Source: Burkholderiales bacterium (lineage in GTDB: Bacteria; Pseudomonadota; Gammaproteobacteria; Burkholderiales; Chitinimonadaceae). From it: a stretch of 13,725 bases of DNA. The stretch covers positions 1-13,725 of the forward strand of contig JAFAKZ010000136.1 of NCBI GenBank assembly GCA_019234745.1. Direction: 5' to 3'. Below the pieces are notes generated by a model. The model was not told the DNA's origin. It ran no database searches and worked only from the letters and a program-made list of their open reading frames with translations. Shown in pieces: positions 6,167 to 12,308 of this stretch (its first letter is position 1; each line of letters starts with the position of its first letter). The position numbers were made by a program, and so were the translations under genes.

Positions 6167-6976
6167 CTACAAGGCGCCTACCTTGCCCTGTGCGTCCGAG
6201 ATTACGATCTCGACGCGCCGGTTCTGCTGCCGGCCGGCGGACGTGCGGTTGCTCGCCACCGGCTTGCTGGCGCCATAGCCGTGCGTGTCGATGCGGTCGC
6301 CCGCGATGCCGTCGTTCTGCAGCGCAAGCTTGACTGCGTCGGCACGGTGTTCAGACAGTGCCTGGTTCACGATGCCCGAGCCCGTACTGTCGGTATGGCC
6401 CTCGATCAGCACACGGCGGTCCGGGTACTCGCGCAGCACGGCGGCCAACCGGTTGACCATGTCCATACCGCCTTCCTTGAGGTTGGCGCGGCCCGTGTCG
6501 AACAGCACGTCATGCAGCGTGATCACCATGCCGCGGTCCGTCTGCTTGGCCGACAGGGCTTCCAGCTCGCGTTGCAGCGCAGCGGCGCGGGCCTTGGCCT
6601 GGTCCGCCTCGACGGTTCGGGCATCGGCAATCAGCTTTTCGCGGTTGGTGGTCGACTGGGCAATACGCGCGTCTGCGTCGCGGCCCATGGCGGCCTGCTC
6701 GGCGATTTTCACGCGTTGCTGGGCGATATAGGCCAGATGGTGCGTTTCTTCGGCGTCATGTTCCTGCTTCCAGTTCTTGTCTGCTCTATCCAGCGCCAGG
6801 TGCGCGCTTTCAAGTTCGGACGGCGCATGCTTGAGCACGAGCGCGTCGTTGCTGGCAGCCGTGTAGGCCTGCTTGGCCTGGTCGAGGTCGGCATTGTTCG
6901 TTGGCGTGGATGCGCAGCCGGCCAATAGCGCGGCGGTCATCACTGCAAGCAAGGGTGTTCGGTCAGAGGTATTCAT
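6167..6976 (-). CDS. DUF4398-OmpA outer-membrane lipoprotein
   Basis: A 269-residue lipoprotein expected to anchor the outer membrane to peptidoglycan. The signal peptide ends in lipobox LLAGC (Cys21). Residues about 30-135 are an Ala-rich helical DUF4398-like region (ALVLKHAPSELESAHLALDR and onward) likely to form a coiled coil. Residues about 150-265 are an OmpA C-terminal domain with LFDTGRANL, GHTDSTG (193-199) and NQALSEHRADAV (204-215). Asp196 and Arg211 keep the 15-residue spacing of the diaminopimelate-binding pair of E. coli OmpA. It starts 18 bases after the upstream DUF4398 gene and has GAAGGAG before its ATG, so the two form one operon, probably read from the sigma54-type promoter at 7441-7427. 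Confidence 0.92.
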   Translation of the reverse strand: MNTSDRTPLLAVMTAALLAGCASTPTNNADLDQAKQAYTAASNDALVLKHAPSELESAHLALDRADKNWKQEHDAEETHHLAYIAQQRVKIAEQAAMGRDADARIAQSTTNREKLIADARTVEADQAKARAAALQRELEALSAKQTDRGMVITLHDVLFDTGRANLKEGGMDMVNRLAAVLREYPDRRVLIEGHTDSTGSGIVNQALSEHRADAVKLALQNDGIAGDRIDTHGYGASKPVASNRTSAGRQQNRRVEIVISDAQGKVGAL

Positions 6977-6994
6977 GGCTGAGGCTCCTTCCTC

Positions 6995-7387
6995 TCACTG
7001 GTTGCCCGGGGCCTGGGCGCCGCGTTCTATTTCCTGGCGCAGGTCCTGGGTGGACTTGTTGAGTTCGTGCACAGCCGCGGCGGACTTGGTCGAAGTGGCC
7101 GTGACTTGCGCGAGCTGGGCGTCCACTTCTACCTCTTCAGCCAGGCGGCGAGCCTGCACGTACTTCTCGGCGTGAGCGGCCGTGTCGGCACGTGCCATCT
7201 TGTCGGTCGCGACCAGCAACTCGGCCGATGCGTACTGCGCTGCGCCTACGTGTTGCGCCTGCTCGATGGCCGACTTGGCTACACCCATTTGCTGTGTCGG
7301 TGCAGGTACCGTGCTGCACGCGGCGAGGCCGAATGCGCCTGCGACAACAAACGAGGTAGCGGCATATCTTGCGATGGATGTGTTCAT
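6995..7387 (-). CDS. DUF4398-type lipoprotein
   Basis: A 130-residue lipoprotein: signal peptide with lipobox LAAC (Cys24), followed by an Ala/Glu-rich helical region (MGVAKSAIEQAQHVGAAQYA, then AELLVATDKMARADTAAHAE) that matches the DUF4398 pattern. It is first in an operon with the DUF4398-OmpA gene. The two probably act together at the outer membrane, this one lacking the peptidoglycan-binding part. GAAGGAG (7402-7396) lies 8 bases before the ATG. The leader and first codons closely resemble those of the downstream gene, which suggests an old duplication. The molecular function of DUF4398 is not established. Confidence 0.85.
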   Translation of the reverse strand: MNTSIARYAATSFVVAGAFGLAACSTVPAPTQQMGVAKSAIEQAQHVGAAQYASAELLVATDKMARADTAAHAEKYVQARRLAEEVEVDAQLAQVTATSTKSAAAVHELNKSTQDLRQEIERGAQAPGNQ

Positions 7388-7426
7388 GGTTGAGGCTCCT
7401 TCGGGAACGGGAGTGCCCCTGATTCA

Positions 7427-7441
7427 GCAGCATTCATGCCA
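7427..7441 (-). promoter_or_regulatory. Candidate sigma54 promoter of the DUF4398/OmpA operon
   Basis: Read on the minus strand from 7441: TGGCATG-AATG-CTGC, 9 of 11 fixed consensus positions, with GG and GC intact and 10 bases apart. The start site would be near 7415, with the Shine-Dalgarno at 7402-7396 and ATG at 7387. The distance from the -12 C to the ATG (39 bases between) nearly equals that at the MlaC-like (37) and glycine-zipper (40) genes. Confidence 0.6.
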
Positions 7442-7629
7442 CGGCGCAATTCAAGGAAATCAACGGCTTGCCCGGGTGTGCCTTGGGAAATGTTGGTAAG
7501 GATTACAAGCAGGCGGGCAACAATTACCAGGCCAGTACAGCGCAATAGCGCCTCTCTTGACGCTGGATGTGGAATATAACCCTGTTAAATCAGTTGTTTA
7601 TATGTTGTTTCCTGTCGCTTCGGCCGGCC

Positions 7630-7644
7630 GGGCACGGTGGTTGC
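7630..7644 (+). promoter_or_regulatory. Candidate sigma54 promoter of the small-protein/BON operon
   Basis: GGGCACG-GTGG-TTGC matches 10 of 11 fixed positions of the sigma54 consensus; only the first T differs. GG (7631-7632) and GC (7643-7644) have the required 10-base separation. The predicted start near 7656 leaves a leader of about 128 bases before the ATG at 7784, longer than at the other sigma54-type sites of the window. Confidence 0.6.
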
Positions 7645-7783
7645 CACTGAACCCATACCGCCGACGGGTTTTCTGTTCCCAACCTCTTCAATAGGTGCAA
7701 GAGCATCGGCGGCTCGCCGGATACACAGTTCGATCGGCATTGCGGCGACGCTGGGGGCAGAGCATCACGAGAAAGGACCAACC

Positions 7784-8047
7784 ATGTCTTCTACGCCAAG
7801 CAAAGGGGGCCAGTATCAGCAGCCCCAATACGGTTACGACTATTCCCACGAACAGAAGCACGGGACCGGTTCTGCCAAGCCTGACCAGGCGGAATCGAAG
7901 AAGGGTGCAGGTGGATCGTCGATGAAGGATCCGCGCAAGGCCGGCCGCAAAGGCAGCATGCAGCAAGGCCAGAAGCGTCCTGAAGCCGCTGATAGTGGGG
8001 GGAAGCCACTTTATCAATCCACCCAGCAGGGACATAAGCACCACTAA
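7784..8047 (+). CDS. Small hydrophilic, probably disordered basic protein
   Basis: The 87-residue product is rich in Gly, Gln, Lys, Ser and His, has no hydrophobic segment or signal, and ends in GHKHH, which could bind metal. MKDPRKAGRKGS in the middle faintly recalls the KGG repeats of bacterial stress proteins, but the match is too weak for a family call. ATG 7784 is chosen because GAAAGGA (7771-7777) precedes it by 6 bases; the frame stays open upstream to 7637, but with a composition unlike the rest. It is followed after 73 bases by the BON lipoprotein and is probably co-transcribed with it. I do not recognise the protein. Confidence 0.65.
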   Translation: MSSTPSKGGQYQQPQYGYDYSHEQKHGTGSAKPDQAESKKGAGGSSMKDPRKAGRKGSMQQGQKRPEAADSGGKPLYQSTQQGHKHH

Positions 8048-8120
8048 CGGTGCCAGCGCACACCGCCCGTCCAGGCTGATCCGCGCTTGATCCATTGCAA
8101 TTGTCGAAAGGAGATTCGTC

Positions 8121-8591
8121 ATGACACGCTCAGTCATCCTTGCCACATCCATCTCGCTTATCGCCTTGTCACTTGGTCTGGCCGGTTGCGGCCAGCATGA
8201 GGAAGGTGTGCCGTCTGCATCGAACACCGGGGCGCAGACGTCGTCCTCGAGTGATACGGGCAATTCCACCACGGCGAATGCCGATACATCGAGCAGCAGC
8301 AACACGCAGACGCTCGCGAGGGCGGACTCCCCGTCGGTGCCTGCCGGCGCCTCGGCTGCTACGCCTTCGCTGATGGATACCGCCTTGATCGCCAAGGTGA
8401 AATCCGCGATCGCGGCCGATCCGTCCGCAGCGAAGCTACAGCTGCAGGTAAAGAGCGATGGTGGCTTCATCACGCTGACCGGTAAGGCCGATTCACAGGC
8501 GCAAGCGGACAGCTTGACCAACCTGGTTCAGGCCGTACCGGGTGTGAAGTCGGTCATGAACAACGTCCAGGTTCAATCCAAAGGGGCCTGA
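8121..8591 (+). CDS. BON-domain lipoprotein
   Basis: A 156-residue lipoprotein with lipobox LAGC (Cys23), a long Ser/Thr/Asn-rich linker (about 30-80) and one BON domain (about 85-154). The BON part has the typical start MDTALIAKVKSAIAAD, a central GGFITLTGKADSQAQAD, and the ending VPGVKSVMNNVQVQ. BON domains (as in OsmY) are periplasmic and associated with osmotic and envelope stress and membrane binding. AAAGGAG at 8107-8113 lies 7 bases before the ATG. The gene follows the small basic protein, and transcription should end at the hairpin at 8622-8652. Confidence 0.92.
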   Translation: MTRSVILATSISLIALSLGLAGCGQHEEGVPSASNTGAQTSSSSDTGNSTTANADTSSSSNTQTLARADSPSVPAGASAATPSLMDTALIAKVKSAIAADPSAAKLQLQVKSDGGFITLTGKADSQAQADSLTNLVQAVPGVKSVMNNVQVQSKGA

Positions 8592-8621
8592 GGACGGTCA
8601 CGTCAAGTAGCAGCCAGCATG

Positions 8622-8652
8622 GACAAGGGCGGCCAAACCGGCCGCCCTTGTC
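8622..8652. terminator. Bidirectional terminator hairpin
   Basis: GACAAGGGCGGCC (8622-8634) pairs perfectly with GGCCGCCCTTGTC (8640-8652) around a 5-base loop and is followed by GTTT. It lies between the stops of the BON gene (8591) and the convergent glycine-zipper gene (8669), so it probably serves both. Confidence 0.8.
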
Positions 8653-8668
8653 GTTTGCCGATTTACTG

Positions 8669-9094
8669 TTACAAGCGTCGCAGCGTACCGTCGCGTACTT
8701 CCACGCGGTCGCCCTGGCGGAATGCGTCGGTCGCGACGTCGAAGCTCGCCGTATCGCCATTATCCAGGCGTACCGCGACACGATAGACGAGGCGTTCCTG
8801 TCCGCCGGCCTTGCTACCAACGTAGGCACCACCCGCTGCACCGGCGATGGTCGTGGCGGTATTGCCCCGACCGCCGCCGAACTGGTGGCCGAGCAGGCCG
8901 CCCAGGACGCCGCCCACGGCGGCACCTGCCACCGAGTCACCCGTGGTGGTGGCGTTGAACACGTCGACGTGGGTCACCACGCCGTAGCTTGCGTAGCTGG
9001 CACGCTGTACCGCTACACCCTGCTGCGGCTCGGTTGCGCAGCCAGGCAGCAACAGCAGGCCCGATAAGGTAATCGCAGTGATTTGATATTTCAT
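8669..9094 (-). CDS. Glycine-zipper 2TM lipoprotein (SlyB / 17-kDa antigen type)
   Basis: A 141-residue lipoprotein: lipobox LLPGC (Cys19), then YGVVTHVDVF, then two glycine-zipper hairpins (GAAVGGVLGGLLGHQFGGG at 57-75 and GAAGGAYVGSKAG at 85-97). It ends in a beta-rich tail containing VYRVAVRLDNGDTASFDV. This is the pattern of the Rick_17kDa_Anti / glycine-zipper 2TM family, which includes SlyB, an outer-membrane lipoprotein involved in envelope integrity. The ATG at 9094 is chosen because it opens directly into the signal peptide and has GGGAGA just upstream; the frame is open further but without lipoprotein features. A sigma54-type promoter precedes it, and the EBP gene is divergent. Confidence 0.9.
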   Translation of the reverse strand: MKYQITAITLSGLLLLPGCATEPQQGVAVQRASYASYGVVTHVDVFNATTTGDSVAGAAVGGVLGGLLGHQFGGGRGNTATTIAGAAGGAYVGSKAGGQERLVYRVAVRLDNGDTASFDVATDAFRQGDRVEVRDGTLRRL

Positions 9095-9134
9095 GCGTGT
9101 CTCCCATGCGGTTGTGGCTGGTAATGGGAGCGCC

Positions 9135-9149
9135 GCATTTTTCGTGCCT
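9135..9149 (-). promoter_or_regulatory. Candidate sigma54 promoter of the glycine-zipper gene
   Basis: On the minus strand from 9149: AGGCACG-AAAA-ATGC, 9 of 11 fixed positions. GG (9148-9147) and GC (9136-9135) are exactly 10 bases apart, and CACG is intact. Initiation would be near 9123, with 40 bases between the -12 C and the ATG at 9094. Confidence 0.6.
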
Positions 9150-9303
9150 GGCCCAAACCCACGCATGGGTGCCGCGACCGGCGGTCGCGATTGTGGAACT
9201 GTTCGCGCCGCGCGGGCTCTCATGTGCAATGGCCCTTGGTATATGGCGCCTGTAGACGGCATTCAGCTTGGCACGACGTAGGGGGACACCGCGCATTGCA
9301 GGT

Positions 9304-9323
9304 TTTACACGTCGTGTTGTAAA
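9304..9323. promoter_or_regulatory. Palindrome, candidate EBP enhancer site
   Basis: TTTACACGTCGTGTTGTAAA has 6-base arms TTTACA/TGTAAA around 8 bases; ACAC-GTC-GTGT forms a second, nested repeat slightly off-centre. The TTACA-N8-TGTAA core is repeated at 5685-5702. It lies between the EBP gene and the sigma54-type promoter of the glycine-zipper gene, about 180 bases from the latter's start site. Confidence 0.45.
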
Positions 9324-9457
9324 GCGTGCGAGGACGAGGATGTCACTATTTACCGGGTCGCCGACTGTACGACCACCGCTCTGATCTCCCTGCAATCAAG
9401 CCAGGCGCTGCATGGCCGCCCGCGGCCGCTGCATTGCGCGCGGAAAGGAATCGGCCC

Positions 9458-10537
9458 ATGTACGAGCCTCATCCGTCCGAAACCACGAATCCTGTCGTTG
9501 CAACCTTGTTCTCCTACACCCGCACAAAGCGGCGCGCACGGCCACATGGCGGCCGGGCCCGCGGTGCTGGCGCGGGGACGCGCTTTGGGCATCTATATGG
9601 CTCATCGCCCGCCATGCGTGAAGTGTTCCGCCTGATCGAACGGGTGGCGCCGAGCGACGTATCGGTATTGATCGTCGGCGAGAGCGGCAGCGGCAAGGAG
9701 CTGATTGCGCACACGATCCACGATATGAGCCCGCGCGCGCCCGTGCCCTTCGTGGCACTCAACTGTGGCGCATTGCCCGCCACCCTGATCGAGGCAGAGT
9801 TGTTCGGCTACGAAAAGGGTGCGTTTACTGGCGCCAACAAGACGCACCGCGGCTTCTTCGAGCGCGCACACGGCGGAACCCTGCTGCTGGACGAGATCAC
9901 GGAAATGCCGATCGACCTGCAGGTGCGGCTGTTGCGTGTGCTTGAAACGGGGCGGCTGATCCGCGTGGGTGGCGATTGCGAGATCGAGTGCGACGTTCGG
10001 GTGCTGGCCGCGACCAACCGCGAGCCGATGGCGGCGGTGCGCGATGGCTTGCTGCGCCAGGACTTGCTGTATCGCCTTGCCGTATTCCCCCTGGTCCTTC
10101 CGCCGCTACGCGAGCGTGGCGACGACGTCATCCTGCTGGCGCATCGCTTCCTGGCCGAATGCAATGCGCAATACGGTACGCACAAGCGCTTCGCAGCTGG
10201 CGTCAAGCAGAGCCTGCGCGCCCACGACTGGCCGGGCAACGTGCGTGAGCTGAAGAACTGCGTGCAGCGTGCCTACATCATCGCCGATGCGGTGGTAGAG
10301 GTAGATTCGCTCGATCCGCTCAAACCTTGCGAGGCGAACGGTGCGCGCAATGTGGTCGAGATCGAGATCGGCACCTCGCTCGACATGGCCGAGCGGCAGC
10401 TCGTGCTGGCGACGCTCGATTACTACCGGGGCAATAAGCAGCGCACGGCCAAGGCTTTGGGCGTGAGCCTCAAGACCGTTTACAACTGGCTCAATGCTTA
10501 TCTGGCTGAGGACGAGCAGCAGGAGTCGAATGATTAG
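9458..10537 (+). CDS. Sigma54-dependent transcriptional activator without sensory domain
   Basis: An enhancer-binding AAA+ protein of 359 residues that would remodel sigma54 RNA polymerase at -24/-12 promoters. Walker A is GESGSGKE (74-81), the sigma54-contacting loop GAFTGA is intact (121-126), Walker B is GGTLLLDE (139-146), and WPGNVREL (258-265) is the sensor II region. A Fis-type helix-turn-helix ends the protein (NKQRTAKALGVSLKTVYNWL, 326-345). The first 45 residues are short, basic and without a receiver, GAF or PAS domain, as in PspF. Activity is therefore probably set by a partner protein or by expression level. ATG 9458 has AAGGA 8 bases upstream; the frame is open to 9326 but that part looks noncoding. 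The stop overlaps the end of the convergent gene by four bases. Confidence 0.92.
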   Translation: MYEPHPSETTNPVVATLFSYTRTKRRARPHGGRARGAGAGTRFGHLYGSSPAMREVFRLIERVAPSDVSVLIVGESGSGKELIAHTIHDMSPRAPVPFVALNCGALPATLIEAELFGYEKGAFTGANKTHRGFFERAHGGTLLLDEITEMPIDLQVRLLRVLETGRLIRVGGDCEIECDVRVLAATNREPMAAVRDGLLRQDLLYRLAVFPLVLPPLRERGDDVILLAHRFLAECNAQYGTHKRFAAGVKQSLRAHDWPGNVRELKNCVQRAYIIADAVVEVDSLDPLKPCEANGARNVVEIEIGTSLDMAERQLVLATLDYYRGNKQRTAKALGVSLKTVYNWLNAYLAEDEQQESND

Positions 10538-11262
10538 GGCGCATGACCCTGCTGGTCGAGCCAGCATAGCAACTGCGCGAGCTTGCGCGCCGGCGCGTCG
10601 TCCGCGCGACCACCTGGGGCCGCGAAAGGGAAGGGGCTTGCCATGCCTGGCAGGGCGCGGTAGTCGGCGTCCTGTTCCGTTTCCAGATAGACCCGTGCCG
10701 GTTGGGCAAGCTGTGCAAGCAGCGCACGCTGTCCCGCCCACCATGGCGCCAGGCCTTGGCTGAAATTCTGCGATGCCATCGTCGCTGCGATGCCCATCCA
10801 GTTTGCTCCCAGTGCATGGGTCAGGAGGCTGAGGAATGCCGGCGCACCTTGTCCTCCCGCGTACAACCATGCCTTGGGGGTAGGGGCAAGCGCATCCAGT
10901 ATCGTTGCCGCCCGGCCCACGGCAGCCGGGTTGCCGCCTGCCGTCAGCAGAAAACCATAGTCGACGGCGAAGGGGCTGTCCTGTAGCCCAATTGCCACCC
11001 GGTTGGGAATGGAGCGCGCGACCGAATCGCCACCGCCCAGGTCGATTACCACGTCATCTGGGCCGATAGCCGATGGGGCAGGTCGCCCCAGCGCATCGCC
11101 GATAATCCATACGTATGGCCCAGGCAACGCCATGACGGCGGCCACATCCGGCAGAGTATGCCAGGCGACGGGTGCCAGTCCGCCTATGCGATGGCCCTTC
11201 CAGCCTTGCCGCGACAAGCGCTGTACTACGGTGTCCTGCACCCCCACTGCAATCAGTTGCAT
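10534..11262 (-). CDS. Degenerate 6-phosphogluconate-dehydrogenase-like protein
   Basis: The 242-residue product resembles NAD(P)-dependent 6-phosphogluconate / hydroxyisobutyrate dehydrogenases in order and spacing of segments. It opens with a Rossmann-like MQLIAVGVQDTVVQRL, then DDVVIDLGGGDSVA (like GDIVIDGGNS), GFLLTAGGNPAAVGRAATIL (like the LMIGG segment), and a helix AWLYAGGQGAPAFLSLLTHALG. The nucleotide-binding GxGxxG is reduced to a single glycine, and the Lys-x-x-x-Asn catalytic pair expected in the last helix is missing, so dehydrogenase activity is unlikely. Start 11262 is chosen because homologues begin at this strand; 11283 is also possible. It overlaps the end of the LysR gene by 10 bases, implying translational coupling. 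The assignment is by eye and moderate. Confidence 0.6.
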   Translation of the reverse strand: MQLIAVGVQDTVVQRLSRQGWKGHRIGGLAPVAWHTLPDVAAVMALPGPYVWIIGDALGRPAPSAIGPDDVVIDLGGGDSVARSIPNRVAIGLQDSPFAVDYGFLLTAGGNPAAVGRAATILDALAPTPKAWLYAGGQGAPAFLSLLTHALGANWMGIAATMASQNFSQGLAPWWAGQRALLAQLAQPARVYLETEQDADYRALPGMASPFPFAAPGGRADDAPARKLAQLLCWLDQQGHAP

Positions 11263-12176
11263 GTGTCGCCAGAGCCTTCGCACAGGCGCTTGCGCACCGT
11301 TTCGTTCGACAGATGGTCGATGAACCAGCGCAAGGCATTGCCGCGCGCCTTGCTCGGCCAGGAGATATACAGCGGCGCCACCATCTTCGGCTCGTCCACC
11401 GCGATCTCCACCAGCTTGCCGCTGGCGAAGTGTGGGTTGGCCAGGCGGCGCGGCAGGAAGCCGACGCCCAGTCCGGCGATCTGTGCTGCCACCTTGGCAT
11501 CCTGCGTGGCCACCGACAGCGTGGGCTGCCCGGTGAGCAGGCGCGAGGTACGGGGCTGCAGGGTGCGCGAGGTGTCGCCCACGCTGACGGCGCGGTGCGT
11601 GCGTACCACCTGCATGGGCACGGGTTGCTGTTCGCGTGCCAGCGGGTGGGTGGGCGCGACGGCCAGTACAAACTCCACCTCGCCCATGGCCACGCTCTTA
11701 TAGCCGCCGCCCGGTGGTGCATCGCCCGGCGCGCCGATCACGATGTCGGCGCGGCCCGTGTAAAGGGCATCCCAGGCACCGCCGAACACTTCGTGCAGAA
11801 AGCGCAGGCGCGTTTCGCCGCCGGAGCGGTCGAATTCCGCCACGGAATCCAACAGCACATTGAAGTCCAGCAGGTCGCCCACCGCGATACGCAGTTCCGG
11901 CTCCCAGCCCGTTGCCACGCGCTTGACGCGTGCTTCCAGCGCCGTGGCAGCCTCCAGCAAGGGGCGGCCTTCGCGCAGCAGCTCTTGCCCAGCCGGCGTG
12001 AGGCGGGCGCGGTGGCCGCTGCGGTCGAAGATCAGGACGTCGAGATCCTGCTCCAGCTTCTGGATGGTGTAGGTGACGGCAGACGGCACGCGGTGCAGCT
12101 CGGTAGCTGCAGCGGCAAAACTGCCCTTGCGGTCAATGGCGTCGAGAACGATAAGTGCGTCGAGTGACAGGCGCAT
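11253..12176 (-). CDS. LysR-family transcriptional regulator
   Basis: The 307-residue product has an N-terminal winged helix-turn-helix (LSLDALIVLDAIDRKGSFAA, RVPSAVTYTIQKLEQDLDV, LFDRSG-like FDRSGHRARLTPAG; about residues 1-62). A periplasmic-binding-protein-like effector domain follows, from about residue 90 to 295 (ELRIAVGDLL, DIVIGAPGD, GLGVGFLPRRLA). The HTH is close to the YhaJ-type LysR group. Its length is normal. Unusually, the downstream gene in the same direction, not a divergent one, is its tight partner: its stop at 11253-11255 overlaps the start of the 6-phosphogluconate-dehydrogenase-like gene. The effector and targets are unknown. GGAAAG lies only a few bases before the ATG, a weak ribosome site. 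Confidence 0.92.
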   Translation of the reverse strand: MRLSLDALIVLDAIDRKGSFAAAATELHRVPSAVTYTIQKLEQDLDVLIFDRSGHRARLTPAGQELLREGRPLLEAATALEARVKRVATGWEPELRIAVGDLLDFNVLLDSVAEFDRSGGETRLRFLHEVFGGAWDALYTGRADIVIGAPGDAPPGGGYKSVAMGEVEFVLAVAPTHPLAREQQPVPMQVVRTHRAVSVGDTSRTLQPRTSRLLTGQPTLSVATQDAKVAAQIAGLGVGFLPRRLANPHFASGKLVEIAVDEPKMVAPLYISWPSKARGNALRWFIDHLSNETVRKRLCEGSGDTCN

Positions 12177-12308
12177 GGCTTTCCGGTTTGCTGCTGAAGA
12201 CGATGAATCGGCGTGTCCGCATTATGATCCAGAGTGCGTGATGGCAGACAGCCCACAATGCGGCTATCGTATATCTATCGGGTATCGGCAGGCGCACGGC
12301 TCAAGTCG

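Larger units (their letters stand above)
7388..7783. other. Intergenic control region between divergent operons
   Basis: This gap of 396 bases separates the minus-strand DUF4398/OmpA pair from the plus-strand small-protein/BON pair. Besides the two sigma54-type sites (7427-7441 minus, 7630-7644 plus) it holds an AT-rich patch at 7571-7610 and TGGTAA/TTACCA arms at 7494-7499 and 7524-7529. I could not find a convincing sigma70 promoter in it. Confidence 0.5.
9095..9457. other. Divergent control region between glycine-zipper and EBP genes
   Basis: A gap of 363 bases. It contains the sigma54-type site (9135-9149), a short perfect inverted repeat CGCGACC-GGC-GGTCGCG at 9173-9189 just upstream of it, and the larger palindrome at 9304-9323. 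The palindrome is about 180 bases upstream of the predicted start site, within the usual range for EBP enhancers. No clear promoter for the EBP gene was found. Confidence 0.5.

Noticed and set aside
7423..7548. Open stretch reading ATAQFKEINGLP and NVGKDYKQAGNNYQASTAQ before TAG, protein-like, perhaps a CsbD-type remnant
   Set aside because: It has no start codon in frame, is only 41 codons long, overlaps the promoter region of the DUF4398 operon, and matches no family convincingly.
7557..7580. TTGACG and TATAAC as a sigma70 promoter for the small-protein/BON operon
   Set aside because: The spacing is only 12 bases, too short for sigma70 polymerase.
9423..9437. CGGCCGCTGCATTGC, a possible sigma54 promoter for the EBP gene
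   Set aside because: Only GG, one C and TTGC fit; the CACG part is wrong, and the start site would fall on the ribosome site of the gene.
11172..12167. 331-codon open frame opposite the LysR gene
   Set aside because: The LysR protein is unmistakable on the other strand; long antisense frames are common in GC-rich coding DNA, and this one has low-complexity, non-family-like content.
12223..12228. TATGAT as -10 of the DUF7931-like gene
   Set aside because: No acceptable -35 hexamer at 16-18 bases upstream and no extended -10; too weak to list as a promoter.
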